Assembly: GCA_045577175.1 (NCBI GenBank)
Contig: JAZNHT010000023.1
Location: forward strand, 1-64,000
Direction: 5' to 3'
Length of the DNA: 64,000 bases
Source: SIG701 sp045577175
GTDB lineage: Bacteria; Bacillota; Clostridia; Oscillospirales; CAG-272
A program made the position numbers and the translations under genes. Below the pieces are notes generated by a model. It was not told where the DNA came from, searched no databases, and worked only from the letters and a program-made list of their open reading frames with translations. Shown piece after piece: positions 39,401 to 48,100 of this stretch (position 1 is its first letter; each line of letters begins with the position of its first letter).

Positions 39401-40405
39401 AACGTTTACGGCGGCGGCTCCTACAGACGCTATCCCTTGAACGTGGCTGTCTCCTATGACGGCATGTACACCTTTACGGACATTCAGGATCTCTTCCTCA
39501 GAACGGATTACCAGGGCATGGTGAACGGTACCTGTATCAACGCCATGAACCCGAACTACAACGTCTCCGGCGACACGATGTTCGTCTCCTCCATCAGTGA
39601 TACGATCACGGGCGGAAATAACTACCGTTTCGTATACGTGTACAACTTCTTAGACTATTTCTTCAAAACGAAGGGTGCTTACGATTCCTTTGAGGATATA
39701 ACAACAGAGTACGAGGGCTGGTCCACCACGGGCGGTCAGGTTGAGGCATCGGATGCACAGGCAACCGCCGGTGAGAAATCGATGATGTTCACCCCCGGCT
39801 CTGCCGCAGTCCGTTCCCTGCCCGCTGTCTCCGACGGTACGATCTCGTTTGATCTGTACATCGAGGATATTACCAAGACAAACCTCACGCTGGAGCTTGA
39901 GACTTCTCACGGTCCCGACTACGGCAAGGCATCTCCGATCGGCTTCGCGCTCAGCGGCAGTGATCTCGCCTTCCTGCGCGGCGATACCGTAAGCGGTGCT
40001 TTGAAAAACGGCTGGAACCACTTCGAGTTTGATCTCTCCCTTCATGCGGAAACACCGAGCGCAACGCTCTCCGTCAACGGCGGCGAGGCGATCGCTGTTC
40101 CCGTCGAGTCCGAGATCGGCGACTACATCTGCTACGTGCATATCGTCTGCCAGGGCGAGATGACGTACTATCTTGACGCGTTCCTTGTCGAGGATACGGA
40201 TTACTCCGCACCTCTCACCGTCACTTCCCTCTCTGCGGAGGGCACGGGCGATCCGGCTGTCACAGGCGATCCGAGCACGCCCGGCACATCGGATACAGAC
40301 GGCGGCGTATCCCCGATCGTATGGATCGGTATCGGCGCGGTTGTTATTGCAGGTGCCGCAGTCTGTCTCGCAATCGTCAAGAAAGCATCGAAAAAATCCG
40401 CATAA
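36434..40405 (+). CDS. P7: sialidase-like surface protein, short type
   Basis: P7 (1323 residues) is the shortest member and has no C-terminal module. Landmarks: signal peptide 1-30 (MNTFLKKAAAAALAFVLLFG); Ig motif WASSDPSVIDPATGKV near 439; VNVIALKDSD near 533; DUF2341-like DVRFILDGEILYHSFDG near 666; YDGEDGPNVDFV near 849; second lectin-like domain from YDSFED near 1083; helix near 1296; tail KKASKKSA. The first Asp box is weak (SQDGGITTSN); SDNNGKLW and SYDFGKTW are clear, and TVDNGKTW fits loosely. The stretch from HGLCEMVCMEN to NNVYGGGSYRRYPLNVAVS is very similar to P5. The ATG at 36434 has AAGGAG. The linker (GDPAVTGDPSTPG) resembles that of P6. Confidence 0.8.
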   Translation: MNTFLKKAAAAALAFVLLFGAVPMLPVQADDAAAPKAAASKTVNASFTDAEINVNGKVTEDGWALHTLVTDEVLLGARWNMTTLYLATRTPNGESVTVKLNGTELTKTNAEIKTSSNKKVSEYGVDFSAIGVTVNDYGTKIPAELTVNGTVWEGTVELTSTEWIVADNPSKLYNHSGIYRKGMRLVHPESKPTPNQNITTITGGYNFYDKYDPNGSNPPAVYSRLTYSGDTYSVLGDRSADTVFGFLFCANSMPEYKLGVDNDFYPFIVSGFNWYICGAEDENNPYYVTMAIVNTDIGLVFSLRDADRDRTYILNKYEGDTFYVETKWTTDGAVVLSIDGEEVAVFEDAEMTAHDTVANNTIVFNLLRSTEIAESEEDSFDIDVTCISVGKSYGDSIVDSISFNTIRKQRNEQQLVQNDLELVTSFASKRFTTPVAIEWASSDPSVIDPATGKVTRPAGSGKSVTLTATAPSLGTSKSIDVFVSGLAPQDDVLIVQKDTATYQGKGVTTDVAAFTLDANNNSIVRDLKESKTVNVIALKDSDTVCRLNSSNLTIWVSEDNKEYTQVESFKLLRDGIYTYLYDFEATGRYIKVHCTLAGSTDADFIAPLDGMIDAYYEDMFGAGDAAFATESSIRIDNGSDAAVMDTIAVVTAEEAGVISLAENYADVRFILDGEILYHSFDGESLLVRIPEIAANGSVTVKVLSGNANAKNIANTEALYEVMYGTKETYNGFRGKYFVTLNNGMMMGFHNQGGQPYYYISQDGGITTSNLIPMTGAAGAFTNPHGSGYDETTGRIFVHGYKNENGVNVGGIVYSDNNGKLWRKAEITYEMEGDEPFSFTYANFVKVSSYDGEDGPNVDFVLATGRDSELMREHYNNGYYHGEMTTMYTVDNGKTWVKSADGVRYYGGDDQAHIREHGLCEMVCMENDEGVLFLYSRCQYEETLHFGYGVSYDFGKTWSEEAVLSNIYTTNTQPELFKMGGYDFIMWGGNNVYGGGSYRRYPLNVAVSYDGMYTFTDIQDLFLRTDYQGMVNGTCINAMNPNYNVSGDTMFVSSISDTITGGNNYRFVYVYNFLDYFFKTKGAYDSFEDITTEYEGWSTTGGQVEASDAQATAGEKSMMFTPGSAAVRSLPAVSDGTISFDLYIEDITKTNLTLELETSHGPDYGKASPIGFALSGSDLAFLRGDTVSGALKNGWNHFEFDLSLHAETPSATLSVNGGEAIAVPVESEIGDYICYVHIVCQGEMTYYLDAFLVEDTDYSAPLTVTSLSAEGTGDPAVTGDPSTPGTSDTDGGVSPIVWIGIGAVVIAGAAVCLAIVKKASKKSA

Positions 40406-40415
40406 CTCTTCTGCA

Positions 40416-40447
40416 AATCGGTCGGCTGAAAAGTCGGCCGATTTTTT
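40416..40447 (+). terminator. P7 terminator
   Basis: AATCGGTCGGCT pairs with AGTCGGCCGATT (one G-T type mismatch), followed by T-run. Belongs to the P2/P9/P10 stem family. Confidence 0.85.
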
Positions 40448-40569
40448 GCGCCGCGCGCAAAAAACGGCAAACAAGAACAACTATTTGCCATATCTCTCGG
40501 ATACATAAAAAATCGGACAAAAAATCCTTCTATAAAATAAATATTTTTCATAAAAAAGGGACCTTCCTA

Positions 40570-40598
40570 TTGCTTTTTACACAACAATTTGATATAAT
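40570..40598 (+). promoter_or_regulatory. P8 promoter
   Basis: TTGCTT, 17-base spacer ending AATTTGA, TATAAT at 40593-40598. Confidence 0.6.
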
Positions 40599-40655
40599 GG
40601 ATAATGTAGTACTATGCCCAAGTTACAATAAATTGTGAAAGCAAGGAGTATTCAC

Positions 40656-43600
40656 ATGTCAACCATTCTGAAGCGAGTTCTCTCTCTTGCGCTCACGCTC
40701 ATCATGCTCTTCGGTATGATGCCCGTGATCAGCACGGCGGTCGAGGATGAAGAAATCGTCCTGTCCGCCCCCTCGGGAAAGTGCCTACAGGCAGCTTTCC
40801 GCAGTATCCCCTACAATATCAACGGTGTTCTCAGCGAAACTGACTGGACACTCTCAGGCACGATAGGATCGGGTGCACTGTTCGGTGCACTGTGGGACAA
40901 CGGCAGCGTGTACATCGGTGTGTATAATCCGAACAATGCTGCGGTTTCCGTAACTCTCAACGGTACTGCAATCACCGGCTCCCCTGCTACCGTTTACACC
41001 GCCGATATGTATTCGGAGTACGGTATTCCCCACGGAATGATCGGCTCCTCCGCAGCGGATTACGGTCATCAGGTCAGCGCGACGATTCAGGTCGGCAGCG
41101 ACGTTTGGTCCGGCACGATCATTTTCGCCTCTACGAGCTGGTTTGCCACAGATACATCGGTACGTCAGCTTACTCCCGCAGGACGCGGCAGAGCTCAGGC
41201 GGCACTCGTCGATGCGGACGGCGCGGCAAACGGGTATCAGAACACCACAAGAATCACTAACGGTTGGAAGTACACCGACCTCTATAATCCGGACGGTACG
41301 AATCCGCGCGCCATGCGCACGTATATAACGTACCAGGGCGATTACCTCAGTCCGCTTGCCGACAGAACGAAGGAAACCGTTCTTGAGTTCACCTTCTATG
41401 CGAGCGCAATGCCCGTGTACGAGCTCGGCTACGATAACGAATTTTGGAACTACATGACCACCGCCGGCTTCACCTACTGGATAACTGACGGCGCAAGCAA
41501 AACCAGACCGAACATGGCTTGTATGGGCATCATCAACACAGACATCGGTCTCGTCTTCGTCGCGCAGTATCCGAGCGGCTACCAGAGCTTCCCCCTGAAC
41601 AGATACGTAGGCGATACGTTCCGCGTCGGCACCGTATGGCAGCCCGACGGCGACGTCGTTCTCTATATCGACGGTGCGCCGGTAACTGTTTTCAAAAATA
41701 TTCAGATCCTCCCCGGTATCTCGTTCTCCCTTGCACCCACCATCATTACAATGAACATTATGCGTTCCGTTGACCGTGCGGAGAGTGATGCAGACAACAT
41801 CGACGTGGAGATCACCAGCCTTGCGATCGGTAAGGCATACGGCACGTCCGTAATCGATTCTCTTACGTTTGATCTCATCTGCGGCGAAAACACCGACGCA
41901 GGTGCGATTATCAAGGATCTTGTTCTTCCCGTTGTATTCAAAAACGATCAGATCGATACCCCGTACGAGGTAACGTGGACGAGCTCCGATCCTGACATAA
42001 TCGATCCGATGTACGGCACGGTAAACCGTCCTTTGGCAGGCGGCAAGACCGTGACGCTGACGGCTGCGATCGAGGCACTCGGCATTTCGAAGAAGCTCGA
42101 GCTCTACGTCAAGGGCATCAACCCGTCTGATGCTGTGCTTGCCGTCGTTAAGGACTTAGACACGCAGAACGGTGCAGGCACTTTGTATGATACATCCGCC
42201 TTTACGCTGGATGCGAACAACAACAGCGTCATCCGCGATCTCGGCGAGCGCGAAACTGTGAACGTCATCCGCCTGAAAGACAGCGACACGATCACCCGTC
42301 TGAATGAAAGTATGCTCACCATCTGGGCGAGTGACGATAACATAACCTACAGACAGATTGACGATTTCAAGCTCCTGCGCGCAGGCGAGTATACATATCT
42401 GTACGATTTCACCGCAGCAGGTCGCTATATCAAGGTACACGCGACCACGCATGACACGTATGCCTCCGATTTTATCGCACCCTTGGACGGCATGATTGAA
42501 GCGTATTACGAGGATGTCTTCGGCGGCGGCAGCATGACCTTTGCCGCTTCGACCTATGTCACCGTTCCGAACAACGCATCTTCCGTCGCGTATGACACGG
42601 TGCACACTGTCGCAGCCTCTGCAATCTCCTGCTCCCTTGCAAACAAAGCGGACGTCCGCTTCTATCTCGGCGATGAGCTTTTGTATCACACCTATGACGG
42701 CGAGAAATTCCTTGTCCGTGTACCGAAGATTGACGCAAACTCCACAGTCACGCTGACCGTTCTTTCCGGCAATACGGAAGCAATGGACATCTCAAACGTG
42801 GAATACGTGTACGAGGTTGTATACGGCACGCGCGAAACGTATGACGACGGACTGATCGGCAGATACTGGGTAATTCTCCCCGACGGTACTATTATGCGTT
42901 TCAGCGGCACTTCTGTTCAGGAGGGAAGCATTCTGCGGTGCATTTCTTATGACGAAGGCAGATCATGGAACACCAATGAGTTGGTCGAAGGCACATACAA
43001 CTATGCAGGCATCCCGCAGGGCTTTGCCTATGATGAAGAAACCGGACGCATCGTGCTTCAGGGCTTCAGCCGCCCCGTGAATGAGGACGGTTCGGTAGAC
43101 ACAAACGGTTACGTCACACACTATATGTACTCCGATGATATGGGACAAACGTGGCACCAAGCACCGGTCACCATCCTCGGTCAGGAGCAGCCCTACCAGC
43201 TTTCCTACTCTGACATCATCAGAGTTTCCTCGTTCGACGGTGAAGACGGTCCCGGTGTGGATTTTGTCCATGCTCTCGGCAGTGAAGATCCGGTATCCAC
43301 CGAATACTACGATTACGGCTACGGTGTTTGCGCCTCTTTTGTCGCTTATACGACTGACGCCGGTAAGACTTGGACCATCGGTTCCGACAGAATCCGGTAT
43401 TTCAAGGGAAGCGGTACAGCGCACATCCGCGAGATGGGTCTCTGCGAGCAAACCATTCTGGAAGCCGATGACGGCACCCTTGTTCTCTACACTCGCTGCC
43501 AGTTTGATGACGTGGATCATTTCGCCGTTGCCTTCTCCTACGACTACGGTATTACGTGGACGGAAGAAGCTACGCTTTCCAACGTATATACTGTAAACAC

Positions 43601-45017
43601 TCAGCCGATTCTCTTTGAGTTTGACGGTGCAGACATGCTTGCCTGGTGCGGCAACAACGCCCTCGGCGGCGGCACATACCGCCGATTCCCGCTTAACATT
43701 GCCGTATCCTATGACGGCATGGTCTCGTTTGAGCACATTCAGGATGTTTACTCCCGCACAGCATTCCAGGGAATGCTGCAGGGTACGCTTGTTGACGGTA
43801 CAAACCCCATGGCGGAGCAAATCGGTGACTCTCTGCTTCTCTTCTGCGGTTCTCATATCAATAATATGCGTATCGACAACTTTGCGGATTACTTCTATCG
43901 CACGAAGGGTGCATACGATTCCTTTGAAAACGCGACACCCGAGTACGAGGGTTGGGCAACCACCGGCGGCTACGCAGAAAATTCGACCGACCACGCAACA
44001 AGCGGCACGACTTCCATGAAGTTCGGTGTCGGTGCCTCCTTCGTTCGCTCGATTCCCTCCGTTTCCAACGGTACGATTTCCTTCGATCTCTGGTTTGACG
44101 ATGCCGCTACGGCTGATATAACGGTGGAGCTTGAGTCCGCTTACGCCGTTGACTACGGCAAGGCTGCCCCTGTCGCTTTCGAAATCGAAAACGGCACGCT
44201 CACCTTCCTTGGCAGTACCACCGCCGCAAACGTCACGCTGAAGGACGGCTGGAACCACTTCGAATTTGTACTTGCACTGGATAATCCGATGCAGACCGCA
44301 ACGCTCTCCGTGAACGGCGGTGCCGCCATCAATACACCGATCAACAACGGTGCTTTGAACAATTATGTCTGCTACGTAAGCGTAAACTGCGACGGCGCAC
44401 ACACCTACTATCTGGACACGTTCGTAGTCGTTGACAACGATGAGATTCTCTACACCGAGAAGCAGACACAGGTTGTCGCCACCGAGCTTGCATACGTTCC
44501 CACGGCTCTTCAGGCAACGTACTCCGACACGGATGCGCTCGCCGATACGCTCACGCAGCTGATGGCCGACACCTACGGCGATGCGTATGCGAAAAACAGC
44601 ACAGTCATGGATCTGTCCCTGCTCGTTTCCATCGACGGCGCGCAGAGTTGGTCGGACGCTACCCTCGCGGATATACCGATGAACGGTATCGAAATCTGTC
44701 TGGATTATCCCGAAGGCACATCGGCAGAAACGCACGATTTCAAGCTGATCCATATGTTCTCCGAGGATTCCATGCGCCACAGCGTAACCGCAGGCGATTG
44801 GGAATCCCCCGAAATCACCGAGAAGGAGGACGGTCTCTACGTTCGGATGATGGGCTTCTCTCCCGTAATCCTTGCGTGGGATCAGCCGACAGAAGGCACG
44901 GCTATCGATAACGGTTCGAATCTTCTTGTACACATCGCTGCTTCTGCGGCAATAGTGATTGCAGTCGCCGCACTCGGCACCGTAATCGTTAAGAAATCGA
45001 AAAAGAGACGCGCATAA
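40656..45017 (+). CDS. P8: sialidase-like surface protein, long type
   Basis: P8 has 1453 residues from the ATG at 40656; AAGGAG lies eight bases before it, whereas the in-frame GTG at 40635 has no such site. It carries the C-terminal module (from about 1278) and is most like P10 there (ATYSDTDALADTLTQLMADTYG, then YPEGTSAETHDFKLIHMFS). The N-terminal domain has GALWDNGSVYIGVYNPN, with GALW as in P9 and P10 instead of GAQW. Asp boxes SYDEGRSW, SDDMGQTW, TTDAGKTW and SYDYGITW are good, and the first strand keeps an Arg (GRYWVILPDG). The signature is FDGEDGPGVDFV. The anchor helix (near 1425) lacks the WIGIG start and ends KKSKKRRA. Confidence 0.8.
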   Translation: MSTILKRVLSLALTLIMLFGMMPVISTAVEDEEIVLSAPSGKCLQAAFRSIPYNINGVLSETDWTLSGTIGSGALFGALWDNGSVYIGVYNPNNAAVSVTLNGTAITGSPATVYTADMYSEYGIPHGMIGSSAADYGHQVSATIQVGSDVWSGTIIFASTSWFATDTSVRQLTPAGRGRAQAALVDADGAANGYQNTTRITNGWKYTDLYNPDGTNPRAMRTYITYQGDYLSPLADRTKETVLEFTFYASAMPVYELGYDNEFWNYMTTAGFTYWITDGASKTRPNMACMGIINTDIGLVFVAQYPSGYQSFPLNRYVGDTFRVGTVWQPDGDVVLYIDGAPVTVFKNIQILPGISFSLAPTIITMNIMRSVDRAESDADNIDVEITSLAIGKAYGTSVIDSLTFDLICGENTDAGAIIKDLVLPVVFKNDQIDTPYEVTWTSSDPDIIDPMYGTVNRPLAGGKTVTLTAAIEALGISKKLELYVKGINPSDAVLAVVKDLDTQNGAGTLYDTSAFTLDANNNSVIRDLGERETVNVIRLKDSDTITRLNESMLTIWASDDNITYRQIDDFKLLRAGEYTYLYDFTAAGRYIKVHATTHDTYASDFIAPLDGMIEAYYEDVFGGGSMTFAASTYVTVPNNASSVAYDTVHTVAASAISCSLANKADVRFYLGDELLYHTYDGEKFLVRVPKIDANSTVTLTVLSGNTEAMDISNVEYVYEVVYGTRETYDDGLIGRYWVILPDGTIMRFSGTSVQEGSILRCISYDEGRSWNTNELVEGTYNYAGIPQGFAYDEETGRIVLQGFSRPVNEDGSVDTNGYVTHYMYSDDMGQTWHQAPVTILGQEQPYQLSYSDIIRVSSFDGEDGPGVDFVHALGSEDPVSTEYYDYGYGVCASFVAYTTDAGKTWTIGSDRIRYFKGSGTAHIREMGLCEQTILEADDGTLVLYTRCQFDDVDHFAVAFSYDYGITWTEEATLSNVYTVNTQPILFEFDGADMLAWCGNNALGGGTYRRFPLNIAVSYDGMVSFEHIQDVYSRTAFQGMLQGTLVDGTNPMAEQIGDSLLLFCGSHINNMRIDNFADYFYRTKGAYDSFENATPEYEGWATTGGYAENSTDHATSGTTSMKFGVGASFVRSIPSVSNGTISFDLWFDDAATADITVELESAYAVDYGKAAPVAFEIENGTLTFLGSTTAANVTLKDGWNHFEFVLALDNPMQTATLSVNGGAAINTPINNGALNNYVCYVSVNCDGAHTYYLDTFVVVDNDEILYTEKQTQVVATELAYVPTALQATYSDTDALADTLTQLMADTYGDAYAKNSTVMDLSLLVSIDGAQSWSDATLADIPMNGIEICLDYPEGTSAETHDFKLIHMFSEDSMRHSVTAGDWESPEITEKEDGLYVRMMGFSPVILAWDQPTEGTAIDNGSNLLVHIAASAAIVIAVAALGTVIVKKSKKRRA

Positions 45018-45024
45018 AAAAGCT

Positions 45025-45061
45025 ACACCCGATCGGTACGAACACCGATCGGGTGTTTTCT
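45025..45061 (+). terminator. P8 terminator
   Basis: ACACCCGATCGGT pairs perfectly with ACCGATCGGGTGT, then TTTTCTC. Stem not shared with the other members. Confidence 0.85.
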
Positions 45062-45089
45062 CAATCCGCAAAGGAACAACATTTTTCCA

Positions 45090-45118
45090 TGGACGGCTTT
45101 GGCTGAATTTGATATAAT
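45090..45118 (+). promoter_or_regulatory. P9 promoter
   Basis: TGGACG, 17-base spacer with GCTGAATTTGA (also nearly present before P10), TATAAT at 45113-45118. Confidence 0.5.
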
Positions 45119-45164
45119 GCGTATGTGTATATCGGCGTAATGCGCCAAACAAAGGAGAATCCGT

Positions 45165-48100
45165 ATGAACGTACAAAAGAAAATCCTTTCCTTCATGCTG
45201 GCAGTCATCATGCTGTTTGGCATGATTTCTCCGCTCGGAGTGAGAACCGCCCGTGCGGCAGAAATCGTTGCAGGCGAAAACATTCTGAATGCGGCTTACA
45301 GCGATCAGGAAATCGCCATCAACGGTGTGGCCGAACAGGGATGGTCATTTTCCACTCCCGTCAGCGAAAATGCACTGATTGGCGCGCTGTGGGATATAGA
45401 TAATCTCTACCTCATGATCCGCAATCCGGACAAGGAGAGACTGACCGTCACCGTCAACGGCGTAAAGCTGACAGCAGACAACGCCGAGATTAAATCCGCA
45501 ACGAACAAGGCGCAGTCCGAATACAAAGTATCCTTTGAAACGCTCGGCGTGACGTTTAACGATTTCGGCAAGAAAATCGATGCCTCCATCCAGGTTGGCT
45601 CTACGGTCTGGGAAGGCAAAATTGTGCTGACGAGCACGAAATGGCTTGCAGCCGACACGCCGACACGCCGCATTACCGTTTCCTCCTCCGGCTCCGCCAG
45701 AAATGCAATCGTTGACGCAAACGCTCTGCCGACAAATTACCAAGGCGTGAAAAAGACGACGCTCGGCTTTAACTTCTTTGATCTTTACAATCCCGTCGGT
45801 AACAATCCGCGTTCCGTAAGCTCCACCGTATCGCTGAGCGGAAACGATTTTGCCGGCATTTCCGACAGTAATGCAAACGTTGCACTCGAATTTACGTTCA
45901 CACCGAATCAGATGCCCGTGTACGATCTCGGTATGGACGCCGACTTCAGCGGTGCCACTCCCTCCTGCGGTCTGAATGTTTCACTGAACAGACAGGGACA
46001 TCTCGGATCGCTCCGCATGGGTATCATGAACACGAACGCAGGTCTTGTTTTCATCGCCCGCAGTGCAGAGCGCGACTACACCTGTCTTCTGAACCGTGAG
46101 GTCGGCGACACGGTACGCATCGGCATCATCTGGACGACGGATAACACGCTGATGCTCAGCGTGGACGGTATGCAGATTGCCGTTTTCAAAAATGTGGCGT
46201 ACACCGCCAGATACGGCACACTCAAGGCCAGCGAGTCGTCCTCCCTTTCCTTCTCCTGCTTCCGTTCCATCGACAAGGCGGAGAGTACGGCGGACAATTT
46301 CGATATGGACGTCACTTCCATCGCGATCGGTGTAAACAGCGGCGATTCCATCCTCGATTCGCTCACGTTTGAGTCTCTGAGAAAGAGAAACTCCGATCCC
46401 AACAATATTTTCTCCGATCTGTTCCTTGCAAAGAAGCACGGAACAGATCCTTTCCCGGGTACGCTTGACGTAACGTGGAAAAGCTCCGATCCTTCCGTCA
46501 TCGACCCCGCAACCGGTAAGGTAACGATCCCGGAGGGCGCAGGCAAATCGGTCACGATGACCGCGACGATGCCTGCTCTCGGCGTATCGAAATCGTTTGA
46601 TCTGTTCGTCCCCGGCACCGCAAAGACGGAAGATATTCTGATTAAAACCAGCGACCGCGTGACTATGGACGGCAAAGGTGTTGCGCCCGAGGAGCCGTTC
46701 TTCACGCTCGACAAGAGCAACAGCAGTATCATCCGCGATCTGAAGGAAGTTAAGACGGTCAACGTCATCGTTCTGAAGGACGGCGACGAGGTTACCCGTC
46801 TGAACGAGAGTATGCTCACGATCTGGACGAGTGACGATAACGAAAAATACACGCAGGCGGAGAATTTCAAAATACTCCGCGCCGGTCAGTATACATACCT
46901 TTACGATTTTGAAGCAACCGGTCGGTATATCAAGGTACACGCCACGGTCTGGCTTGCCGCCGATGCGGACTTCACAGGTCCGGTTGACGGCATGATCGAT
47001 GCGTATTACGCAGACGTATTCGGAGACAACGGTGTGCCGTTTGCAACAAAATCCACGCTGACGATCGGCAACAGCGCAGACACCACCGCATACGATACGG
47101 TGCACGCGATCTCCCCTGCCGATGCAGGTGTAAACTGCGTCACGGCTGACATGAGCGACGTTCGCTTCTACCTCGGTGCGGAGCTTCTGTATCACTACTT
47201 CGACGGTACGAACTTCCTCGTCCGTATTCCGAAAATCAAAGCAAACAGTGAGGTCACGCTGACAATCTGCTCCGGCAACGCATCCGCCATGGATATTTCG
47301 AATAAGGAATACGTATACGAGGTCGTATACGGCACGCGCGAGGTATATCTCGAGCACGGCGAATACATGGATACACCGAGCGGAATGATGTACGCATTTA
47401 TCGACGGCGGAAACGGCTCCGGCCCCTTCTATTTCAGACGTTCCTTCAATGAAGGCAGATCCTTCTGGACGCAGGAATCCGCAACAGGTTCCTCCGACGT
47501 TGTTTCGGCTGCAAGAGGTGCGCTCTACGATCCCGAAAACGGACGTATCGTCGTGACAGGCTCCACCAAACCGTACACGGACGGTGTTGACAGCTCCTTC
47601 TATCAGGTAACGGGATTTGTGTATTCCGACAATCTCGGCGGTATCTGGAGACAGGCGACGCTTACCGTTGAGGGCGATCCCTTCCCGCTGTTCAACTCCT
47701 ACGGTCAGCCCGTAAAGCTCGCGTCCTCCGACGGTGAGGACGGTCCCGGCGTTGACTATGTTGTGGCGTTCGGCGGCTACGATTTCGTAGGCAACGGCTA
47801 CGACCCCGAAAAGTTTTTGGATATCCCCGAGGAAGAGCTCCACAAGATTCCCTGCGTAAACCGCGTTGCGTACACGACCGACTGCGGTAAAACGTGGGTA
47901 ATCGGTCCGAGCGTCATCCGTGACACCGACTCCGTTGCCATTTCCAACTCCATCCGCGAGGTAGGTATCACCGAATCGTGCGTTTGGGAAGCAGAGGACG
48001 GCACGCTCATGATGATCAGCCGTAATCAGTACCCCGAGGAGTATCATTTCGCTGTCGCCTACTCCTACGATCACGGTTTGACGTGGCAGGAGGAGGCAGG

